A stretch of 64,000 bases of DNA, taken from assembly GCF_023053635.1 (NCBI RefSeq), contig NC_086172.1, positions 93,648,181-93,712,180 on the forward strand, given 5' to 3'. Position 1 is the first letter of the stretch. Every line of letters begins with the position of its first letter. The notes under the pieces are model-generated. The model saw only the letters and a program-made list of their open reading frames with translations. It was not told the origin of the DNA and searched no databases. This document shows positions 54,216-64,000 of the stretch, piece by piece. The stretch comes from Elgaria multicarinata webbii. Lineage: Eukaryota; Chordata; Lepidosauria; Squamata; Anguidae. The position numbers and the translations under genes were made by a program.

Positions 54216-57200
54216 TTCCCCTACAAAAGTATAGCTAAGTACTAGAAATTATAAAGTACAGATAATCCTGACCCAGATGATTTACCGGTGTGTCAATATC
54301 TACCAAGACTTACCACTCTTATATATAAAAAGAACATTGTAAGCAAAATTTGAAATATAGTTTTTTGTTTATTGGGTAGAATTTGATGCAGGCATTAATA
54401 AGTAGCAGTGCAATAATATCGTTGGATCCTCTTTATATTTTTATAAAGCTAGCCTTCTGCAGTTACTTTCTGTACTGTTCCAGCAGCCAGCCATCACTAC
54501 TAATAGTTTTCTGTAGTGGTGTACGTATTAGAGCTGCTAAAACTCAAAATTTTAATATAAACATAATGCAAAATGAAACTAGATGCATCAGTGTTTTGAC
54601 GATACCACAAGAATTTCAACTTCTCTGCATCATGAGGAAATATGAAAGCTTTGGTGGTTGACTTTTGTTAACATATTAAAAAACCCTATTGGTATAAATC
54701 GATGCAAAGACAATTTGCAAGTAAAGCTACCTGAAAACACTTTAAAACCTGCTTATACAGTGGTGGGAGTATAAGTTGCTACAACCAAAGGATCGTTTTC
54801 ATAGGTAGATGGAATAGTACTGGAATGTTTGCCACTTCTACACAGCAGAGGTATAGTCCATTCTCTTTCCGGTATTCAGAGAGAAGACTCTGCAAAACCG
54901 CAACATCTCAGAAATACTGTATTGATTTGATTCTTAACTGCAGGCCCTTCATATCATTGCTCAAAATATCTAACTTTACACCAATATTAGCCATTCTTTT
55001 TATAGTGACACTATGCTTAGTGAAAAAACTTCTAAGCACTGAGGTCAGGTGTTGAGATTGGATTCTAGTTTATTTTTTATGAATCAGATAAAGATTTCTG
55101 TGCATGAGACCGTATGTGAAGATGAGAGAACAAGAACATTTCCATATCAAAGGCAATATATCTGAGGCTGCATAGTAATTAAAATGCAGTGGTTTGCACT
55201 CTGTGCTATCACTTAAGCAGAGCATTGTTGGGCTCTTGTGCAGATTGCAGCCAGTTGATTCTTGCATACTTTTAGAAATACACTTACAGTTTTGCACAAA
55301 CATTTATGCCAGTCCACACTTTTCTGTGGATAATTTGTATTTCATCCAAGCCGTTCAAAGCCAGAGGTTTTTTCTTTCTTTTTTTTTGAGCAACCCCCTC
55401 ATTATGGCTTTTGTGCATCAACTATTTTTATTCTGGTTGTTTGTATTTCCTCTTACCAGAGTGATGACTTGTTTATATTCAGATTCTCATTTTATTGCCT
55501 AAGATTTTCCTTCCCAATCCTTTCTGTATATTTCTCACATTTGTACTTTGTGATTAGAAAAAAAAATCTTTAATTTTGAGATCAGAATGGGACTTTTCAT
55601 AGCCTAATTGAAGAGTGCACAAAAGGTTACATGTTGTATTTAGACTAAATCCACTGCATGATCTGGAGAGTTTCTTTTAAAGATACATATAATGCACATT
55701 TACTAGTTCTGGCTAATCCTTACACAATGCAAAGGGAACTAATAAATTGCTCTGAAGAATGCTTTCTGCTCTAGGCACTTCACAACTGCATTTGATTATA
55801 TTTGTGTGGGAGTTCAATTTTTGGAATTTCTTCTGTTTGAGCAATTATTTCAAATAATGGTTTATTTTGGAAGAATTATTTTTACTAACTTTATTGGCAA
55901 CCCTGGCCTTAGCTCCCCTCCCCTAAAGTATTTTAAGATTATAATCCAATTCAAAGAATGATGCTTGCATAGAAAATAGTATTTTGGGTGAGCTCTTAAA
56001 ATGAGTAGAAAGATCCTATAACATAATTCTTATTTACAGGAGTTGTGATGTTAATCTTTAGAGTCATGGCCAGATTCCAGCACAGATAGGGTAGGATGTA
56101 GCTTCACATTCACTTTCCCCCACAGTCTCAACTGGCTCACATAATCCTCTCTTCCTGTCCTAAATATATTTGAGTGGTATATCGGTAGATTATAGGATAG
56201 ATCTTGTCTTCTAGGTTTTCTCTTCCATTGATTTGGATGAAAATTATCTCTCTGTGTGTATGTGTAAGTCATATTATCTGTGAATTTTACATGAGGATAA
56301 TCTCTTTTCTTTGTAAATCAAAGACTTTGCATTAAGTAGTGTTGTCAGCACATGCAGTGTCTTCTCTAATTATAAAGTGGCTTATTTCCACAGTGAGCTT
56401 TTAACCAGAAATGTGTGGAACTAGGTCAAACAAAAGATCAAACCTATATGTACATGTTGCAGATTAACACACACCTGTGAAGTAGCCTTTTTTTCTGGCT
56501 TGCTAAACTTGTGTTGATCCATAATCTTAATGTATGTCAAATCTTTCACCAAGAAGCAAATGGTGACCCCTTTCACCATGAAGCACATGGTGGATGATTG
56601 TAAAAATGAACTTGTGATGAAGGTGAAACAGTTACCAGTCATGTGAATCCACCTTTAGCCTCCTTTAGTGCATGATGCTGCAGGCTATTTAGCGCACAAA
56701 ATACTTTGAGGGCCTTCTAGATGAAAGGTGTTAATGTACATAAGGGATTTTGTTTTTATGGAACCAAATAGTTGTAAAAGGTTATGTAGATTTAGTTTCT
56801 TCTTTTATAAGCTCTTTCAGAAGACAAGATTGGTCTTTTGGGGGGTATAGTAGATAAACTACAACTGGGTCTCCAAACCTGATTCTTGTTTATGTTATAC
56901 AGAGGGACTGTCAGTTGCTATTATTTTAAAACAGTGAAGATTGTCTTAGATGTTCTACAAATCCACTCCCACTTTATTGTGTCATACTATATAAAAATTT
57001 CTAAAAATTAAAATAAACATACATGTGTTTATTACAGATTTTTTATTGGTTCGCTGTCTTGAGTAGGCTATTACACTATATGATTCATTCATGATTTGAT
57101 TTTTTTGATTTAGATTTAATACTTGCAAGCATTGGGTAACTAATTTTCACTTCAAGTATTAGAAAAGCTTTCATCAACATTTGTTGGGGTCCCATGACAG

Positions 57201-58734
57201 TGTTTGCACTGATGCTTCTAAGGTGCCCCGTCCCACACTATAATGGTATTCCCCTGTGCTGCCTTAAAGCCAATCCTGGGAGTAGTTTCCAGTGCAATAC
57301 AAGAAGCTACAGATTAGTAGAAAAATATATATGAATACCTTGATGTCCAGACAGAATCACTTGAATGCACCAAAAGAACTCTGGATCATTGCCACAATCT
57401 TCAGTGTTGTTGAAGTAGTACTAGCAATATAGGTGCAACATATGATTTCTGCACAATATTAAATCCTTACAGCTTTAACCTATAAAATAAATGGGCAGTG
57501 GAAAAAATCTGAATTTATCTTTGCCAATCCTGTTGCAAAACACATCCCTCCATGTGAAAGTCTATATGAATAGACAGATCTAAATAATCAGACTGTGGCC
57601 CAAGATTTCCCATCTGTTACTTGCTTCTGTGTCTAATGTGCATATAGTCTATATTGCCAATGAGGAAAGAGATCCTTACAAATGGGCCACAGACTACAGC
57701 ATCCCTTGGCACATAAAATATTTGTGTATACAAGCATGCTACTTTATATGAAGGCATTTTAAAATCTGTATTAGAGTAGTGCATAGGAGCAAAAAATCTA
57801 TTTTTAACTTAGGCTTTCTACTTTAAAATGTATCATTTGTTAAATAGATAAAATTAAAGTATCAAGTTTTTTAGTATACACGCTTGGTAAAATCCTCATC
57901 CCAGACAAATCCATGCCATGCCTTTAAACACCATCCACATTTGTTTTCAACAAACAATTGTTTTACTACTTTCAATAGTTGTATTGCACTATCAAGTATG
58001 TTGCTATTTTGGTTTGAAATTGAACAAGAAATTATTTTGTATCCCTATTTTGAAATTTACATGACCCAAGATTATGGCTTTTTAATTTTCTTGTTTGGAA
58101 GGCTGGAAGGAAAAGGAAGGAGGGAGAGACAAAATAATTTTTGCTGCTGCTACCTCTCTGCTTCTACTCCCCATAAAAGAATTAGAAAGGAGAAGGTGGG
58201 GAGGGACAATGTTGCACATTTATAACATCAAAGAGAAAAGTTGCCATAGTTGCAGCCTTAAGCATGAAGTCACTAGTGTACTTCCTAATTATGGTACAAA
58301 CCTGCGGCGCTTGTGTAGAATTGGGCTTCTGTGGATTGGTGCAGTAATTTTATATGGAGGTACACAATATCTTCTCAATATAATTTGTCTTTTCCAAATG
58401 GCTGGTATACATTTGGATTGACTGTGATCAGCCTTTATCCTATCTGTCTTTTTAAAAAAGATGATATAGAAAAGGGATTATGAAAAGAAAGGTAAAAAGA
58501 CTTAAATATTAAAAGCAAAAGGTGTTACTAGTTAATGAACTAGTGCAAAGAAGGGAGAATGACAAAACTTAACTTGTATTCTTCAGTACTCATTAGTGAT
58601 GGTTGTTATGATTTATGGCATATATTTCCAGTGAAGAGAAAATGCATCTTGCTCCAGACTGCTCTGCTCTTTCTCAGTCTCTTTGAATTCAAAGCCATGA
58701 AGTTTTTTAAAAAAAACATCCAGTGCAGTTTACT

Positions 58735-58790
58735 CAAACTAAGTCAAGGGAGCTTACTCCCAGGTAAGTGTGCATAGGATTGGAGCCTTA
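58735..58790. repeat. Short fold-back repeat, right half, with perfect splice-donor word
   Basis: CTTACTCCCAGGTAAGTGTG then CATAGGATTGGAGCC. CAG|GTAAGT lies at 58761-58769 on plus. Confidence 0.7.
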
Positions 58791-59109
58791 AAGAAAGCAT
58801 GTTTCATGAAATAGCAGTTTGCTGCCTTTGAGAACCTTGGTTCATTTAATGCTATACAACTTGTATATTGGTAAGTAGAACTACAGAACCTCTTAGGGAA
58901 TGGGAGAAAAGCAGCTTTTTGTTTCAGGCTGGGCAGCAGCATGCATCTGTAGCTAGGGGGGAGGGGAAAGAGAAATAAGGGGATGAGGGTGTTCAAAAAG
59001 AAGTCTTTGGCTGTATTCACCAAAAGGCCAGCAAACAGCACTAATTGTTTCTGCCGGTATTAGGAATAATAGTTTTGTTTTGTTTTGTTTTATTCTTCCT
59101 CTCATTTAA

Positions 59110-59195
59110 GGCTGCAATCCTATACACACAGGAGTAAGCCCTGTTTAGTTTTGTGGGACTTCTGTTTTGAGCAGTCATGTAAAGGATGGCAGTCT
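59110..59195. repeat. Short fold-back repeat copy
   Basis: GGCTGCAATCCTATACACAC, AGGAGTAAGCCCTGTTTAGT and GTAAAGGATGGCAGTCT. Confidence 0.65.
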
Positions 59196-59835
59196 AAGTA
59201 TATTGACAGGAACATTGGTCAGCTAAGTTCAATAATGCTATCAGATGTAAATGTGTGCAGTCATATACATAATGCTTCTGTTTAAAGGCCATGCTAAAAC
59301 CCTATCAGCTCAATCAGTTAAAATCCTTCACAGAAAGAGAGGTTTTATCAGCCTTCCTAAACAAGTTCAGTGAATTGTTCAAGCTGATGATCTTGAAAGC
59401 GTGTACATTTTATGTGATTTTTGAGTTGGCTTTATGAAGGTTTTGCTCTAATATGGATTTTGGAATTTCTCTAGACACAGCCTGCCTTCTGAAGACAATT
59501 TCACCTGGAACAGTGTTTTCTCAGTATATCTCAGAGCAGGGGTCAAATGAAAATTTGAAGCAGGGAATTTAGCTTGTAGGTAATGGTAGGATAGGTATAG
59601 AAAAGCAAGTCTCTTGACTTGTAGAATGAGAAGTAAACAGCTTGGCATCATCATGGTTGAGATTTCCCCAGAATAAAGGGGGTTCAAAGAGCTCAAAGAG
59701 GGGTTCAGGTAGCAGTGGGATAGGAAGAAGAAGGGGCAGATGAAAACGTAACTCAACACATGAGGATAAGCACTATGCCAGCTGAAAAATAAACTTGCTT
59801 TCTCCCTCTTCGTTCCAAGAAAGTGCATTGACTTA

Positions 59836-59976
59836 GGCCACAGCTAGACCTAAAGTTTATCCTGGGATCATCCAGGGTTCGCCCCTGCCTGAGCACTGGA
59901 TCCCCTGTGTGTCACCTAGATGAACAGGTTTGACCCCTGGACGATCCAGGGATAAACCTTAGGTCTAGCTATAGCC
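59836..59976. mobile_element. PIF/Harbinger-like MITE with TTA target duplication
   Basis: The left end GGCCACAGCTAGACCTAAAG pairs with the inverted right end GGCTATAGCTAGACCTAAGG. The arms go on through GTTTATCC and GATC(A/G)TCCAGGG. TTA occurs at 59833-59835 and 59977-59979, the 3-bp duplication of PIF/Harbinger elements. The 141-base element has no coding capacity. Confidence 0.85.
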
Positions 59977-60328
59977 TTAGTCTGGTGTTGGCTGAGTTAC
60001 TTAAGATTCTAGGAATTGAGAATCCATGTCTATTCTTATGTAGGTGTTTTTTAAAACAAGTATTCCTAGTGTGTAGTAGTGCATTAAGTAAGTAGGCTAA
60101 AACTTGTCACACAGTTGAGACTACTAATGGCAGGTTGTGGAAACAATGCAGAATTTGACTTGTTGGTATTCATGGTCATAGACTCATGTAATTAAATTCT
60201 CTGTTCCCTTTCGGGTTGGTTATTTTAGTCTATAGTGCACTGTAATGTTTCCTTTAGATTGCCCAAAGATGAAAATAAGATTGATGTTGTTTGATTGTAT
60301 TTTTGGCTACATTATTTCTGTGCCATTG

Positions 60329-60337
60329 GTGTGTGTG

Positions 60338-60384
<47 letters not shown>
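60329..60384. repeat. (GT)n microsatellite
   Basis: 44 uninterrupted bases of GT (60341-60384), preceded by a shorter interrupted run. Confidence 0.97.
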
Positions 60385-60386
<2 letters not shown>

Positions 60387-62144
60387 TTTATTTTGCCAGG
60401 GCTGGACTGAGTTTCCTGCATCTTCAAAATCTTTGAGAGCAGCCAGTGTTTGCAGAAACAGAACAACTCTGAAGAGGGGCCAGTTTGCAATTGGTATATT
60501 TTGCAAGGCTCATCTTAGAATGTAATGTGTTATTTATGAGCTTTTCTCCCACTTAAGAGTCTGCGCCCTGCTTAAAATGAGGCCAAAATTAGTTTTAAAG
60601 TGGGACCCTGCAACAAAATGTTGCAGTATAGAATGTTTCTGTTTAAGGTCCCAGCCACTCCGCTCCTTCCTGCCTCAAACTGTCAGTCAGCATTTCATGC
60701 CCAGTGGGCAATGCCTGCTATGGGATCTTTCCTCCTTTAATTTCCATTAAAAAAATTTTTTTTGGGGGGGGTGTTTGGAGCATAGTGGTGTGATATATAC
60801 ACTTGGGCCCAATCCCAACTATAGTCAATTATTTTACCTCTCTGTTGATGTTGATGCGTAACTTTCTGTTCTGCCTCTGGGAGCATTTTAAAATATCTTC
60901 TCTGTGTGAGCCATGCGCTGACTTATCCAGACAAAGAGATGGTTCTTTCTACAGTTTTTGTATTCTGATACGTCTCCTTCTCCCCTTCCAGTCACTCCAT
61001 TCTAAACCTAGTTATCAGTCACCCCCCATGCCCGCTCATTCGACATTCTGTGGCCGACCACCTTTAGAATTTTCTTTTTAAAAGATTTTTTTGGGAGGGG
61101 GGCATATCTGTAAACCTCATATCTGCTGATAGCTCTCTTGTATATGGATGAATGCAGGTTTGGGTCCTGTTCCACAACCACAGGAAAACTTGAATCGGTA
61201 CATGTGATGATGATATTTCCCATTCTTTCTGTGAAAGTGGCCTCTATTTGTTTCTTTCTTTCAGTCTAGCTTCTTTGTCAGCCAATCGGCTATTTTAAAT
61301 GTCAGTTTATTTATCTCATCACAGGGCAGTTTCCTCGTCCAGAACAGTTGTCAGACTCTCTTATGCCTGTATTTTTCTGGATGCTTGACAAGACTTTGTG
61401 CTTTAATGCCCAAGTTTCATTGCTAATTATAAATGCAATACTTTGAATTCCTTTCTCATTGGATGTCAAACTTGTGTCCAGTGGAGCAAGCTTGTGGAGA
61501 TATATCCAAGAGAAGCTTATCAGGCATGGTCTGTTGGAATATTTAGGAACTAGTGAAAACCTTTCTTTTAAATTGGGTGTTTGGGAATAGTGAACAACAA
61601 CAACAACAACAACTATACAGCTAGAAAATAAGAAAATACCAATGCAATAAAACACCATAAAAAATGAACAGCAGACACACGCAGGTGAAAACAGGATGCA
61701 GCAGTTGTATGTGTCATATATTTTTACTGATTTATATTTTATTTTATATAAATTGTGATCTATTTTATTCATTTGGTGTCTTGTATTCTTGCTGTTTTAT
61801 ATTTTATTTTATGTAAAGTGTGTTCTATTTTATTTCGTAAGCCATAGTAAAGGGCCGTTCAGACTGAATAATAGGGTAGAAGTCATAACATAGGGTAGAA
61901 ATCATAAATATTTGGTAGAATTTGGAGCATGATTCTAAATGTGCTCTTGCTCTGATTCATGCTGAACAGTTAGAGTGGTTTGCTGCTCACGTCCATTAAG
62001 CTTTTAGCACATATTTAGTCCACTTGCTAGCCTGTACTAAGTTCTGCAAAGCTCTGAGTGTGTATTGATGAAAACTCCATTTTTTCCCCTTTTACTTAAT
62101 GGTTTACTCTATAGTTTTAATGACCAGCATGCTAGCTTTGTAAT

Positions 62145-62215
62145 GCTGTGCACACTTACTTGGAAGTAAACTTCACTAAACTAATGAATAAATATGTACA
62201 GGATCACTCTGCAAG
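62145..62215. repeat. Short fold-back repeat copy
   Basis: GTGCACACTTACTTGGAAGT, AAACTTCACTAAACTAATGA and GTACAGGATCACTCTGCAA. Confidence 0.6.
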
Positions 62216-63184
62216 CCTTTCAGGTCTTGTTTTGTCAGCAGATCATGGGTATGTTGCAGGCGATAATATGGCTCTGGCTGCATAGCTATTGCTTAAGTGT
62301 GCTGTTAAAATATGCCTGGAATGTGGATCATTGTGCCTTTGTTGATAGAAAATGAGGTATGCCTATGCAGGTATTGCTGGATATAACTCAACTGAGTAGC
62401 AAAGGAGGATGGACAAGTGGTCAGGAACATAGGAAAATAAACGTTTTATTCATCATTCTTTTGCTTTGTTTTAGAGATATGCTGCTTCTCCCCTGGCACC
62501 CTCCCTCACACAAAGATTTCTGGCTTTTTATACCCCAAACATAGAATATTAATGCATGTCCAAAATCTTTTAAAAATGCAATAATTTGTACCTACTTCCA
62601 ACATCAACAGTGCAGTTCTTTATTGCTGTAATAGCTGCAGGACCACATAAGGAATAAACTGCTACCATTCCTCAATCTTCTGCCATGCTGGAAAGAATAG
62701 TAGTGGCGATCCCATTTTCTCTTGCATGTAAGTAGAGAGTTTGCTGCCTTTGAAAAGAACACTGTCCACTTTTTTTTCTGTTCAGGTGGACAGATGTAGA
62801 CCTAGGTCTCACTATGTCATTAAAAATCTTTAGGGCCCACTTAAATGAAAAAAAGGGCAGGAGTTCCAAAGATAAGGTGTCACCATTCAATAAGCCCTAT
62901 CTTTTATTTCTGCCAACCTGATGGAACCTATTGATAGGTGTGCAAGCTGGGCATCTTATGAGTTTCTATGGTGCTTGGATGCATTGGTACTTGAAGGCAC
63001 TTCTAGAAAGGCTTATAAGGAACCATGAATGTTTCATTAAGAAGAAATACATAAAAAAAGTACAGAGTGCTCGTTTTCCTTGCTGTACTATGCCCATGCA
63101 CCAATATTGCCTCACCCACCATATGTGTAGTGGGAACCCCCAGTGCTAGATGGTTCCAGATGACAAAAGTATTTGATGGCTTTT

Positions 63185-63365
63185 GGAAGGGTCGTAGATG
63201 AATGGTAGAGCACATGCATGGAAAAGGGCCGTAGCATCTCTAGTTAGGGCTGGGAATGAGTTCTTTCTAAAAACCTGTATAGACAATACTTCAGTGGTTT
63301 GACTACAATATTACATGGATTGATAGTCTGACATGATATAAGGCAGTGTCTTGTGTTTATTTTCA
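63185..63365 (+). repeat. tRNA-derived SINE, diverged
   Basis: GAATGGTAGAGCACATGCAT at the head, GTTAGGGCTGGGAATGAGTT in the middle, and GTCTGACATGATATAAGGCA then GTGTCTTGTG at the tail follow the order of the SINE at 18210-18420. Confidence 0.6.
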
Positions 63366-64000
63366 TCCCACAAAAGATTCTTGAAGCTACTCAAAGGCGA
63401 ATTCTACTGATTTGGGATTATACCAGCACCCACCCAGTCTCTCCCCACCTCCTAGTATGCTTAGGAACCTTTGGTTAGAAAAAGTGACAAAGGGATAGAA
63501 GAGTACTAATCCTGATGCAGCATTTTATTCTCAGATCAGGTAGTTACAGAAAGGTGCCTTAAATCAGTGACACTTTGAATGGCAGGGACTGTATGGACCC
63601 AGAAATGTTTAATGGCCATAAATGTTGGATAAGTCCACAAACATAAAATACTTGGTTTTTAAATATATTGCAAAACAAACATTTTAAAAACAAAAACAAG
63701 TGTTTCTACAATTTCTTTTCAAGGTGCCTCTCTGTATTTTGCATCCCTTTATTCTTAGGCCTACTCTTTCTTGTACATAAACTCTCCCCCGCTCTTTGCA
63801 GATAGTTCTCTGAAATCTACCCCCACACTTCTCCTCTTTGCACTGTTCATCCAGTGCAGTGTTTACACCTGTTGGTCACTGGGTGAAGTAACAACAGCAA
63901 CTGCATTAGAAAATAATTTTTATCAACGGCTGTGGAATTACTCTAGTAAATAGGCAGTGAATATAGATCTACATGTATGGTTGGTTTGAAACTGCTACAG

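Larger units (their letters stand above)
37000..64000 (+). other. Probable SOX6 5' region (promoters, 5'-UTR exons, first intron)
   Basis: Inference from synteny. In mammals SOX6 is transcribed divergently from C11orf58, and its 5' non-coding exons and promoters spread over a long interval. Here the only non-repeat features to the right of C11orf58 are multiple CpG islands and AT-rich single-copy DNA, with candidate 5' exons on plus. No SOX6 coding motif (the SSKQATSPFACAADGED start, leucine zipper or HMG box) was found, so the coding exons would lie beyond 64 kb. Confidence 0.5.
51510..64000. other. AT-rich non-coding DNA, probable intron
   Basis: Long AT-rich stretch with only short open frames. 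It contains scattered fold-back repeat copies, one clean MITE, one SINE and a long GT run. No exon was recognised; splice-like motifs are present but unsupported. Confidence 0.5.

Noticed and set aside
60254-60506. Frames made of Thr-His or Val-Cys repeats
   Set aside because: Translations of the GT microsatellite.
60608-60626. Hairpin CTGCAACA-AAA-TGTTGCAG as a terminator or small RNA
   Set aside because: An 8-bp stem alone is common by chance, and no transcript context supports it.

Overview
The window is vertebrate nuclear DNA, most likely from a squamate reptile (lizard or snake). The evidence is a spliced gene with conserved vertebrate protein sequence, CR1-type LINEs ending in short tandem tails, tRNA-derived and CORE-like SINEs, and very many short palindromic non-autonomous DNA transposons of kinds I associate with squamate genomes. 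The species cannot be fixed from the sequence.

Left part (1-8.8 kb): one complete protein-coding gene on the minus strand. It is C11orf58, which encodes small acidic protein (SMAP). Five coding exons between 8253 and 2269 join in frame to 177 codons. Its 5' end lies in a GC-rich promoter (about 8.25-8.75 kb) with a ZNF143-type motif, an inverted CCAAT box and a GC box.

Middle part (8.8-37 kb): no supported gene. It holds SINEs, CR1 LINE fragments (including one CR1 nested in another), hAT-type and PIF/Harbinger-like MITEs with recognisable target-site duplications, microsatellites, and stretches of AT-rich single-copy DNA with candidate enhancer motifs.

Right part (37-64 kb): several separate CpG-rich islands (about 37.3-39.2, 40.8-41.5, 43.3-44.4, 46.0-47.2 and 50.7-51.5 kb), then AT-rich DNA. 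In mammals C11orf58 lies head to head with SOX6. By synteny this part is therefore probably the promoter and 5'-UTR/first-intron region of SOX6 on the plus strand. No SOX6 coding exon was recognised, so this assignment is inference. Two candidate non-coding 5' exons (ending at 38990, and 39768-39813) have good splice sites. Strong minus-strand splice donors in the same islands suggest divergent antisense transcripts.

The most unusual structure is a 1.7 kb cluster (44.35-46.0 kb) of about ten or more diverged copies of one short fold-back repeat between two CpG islands. I found no convincing new protein-coding system. The points most worth following are regulatory DNA, repeat-borne splice and transcription-factor motifs, and clean transposon insertion signatures.
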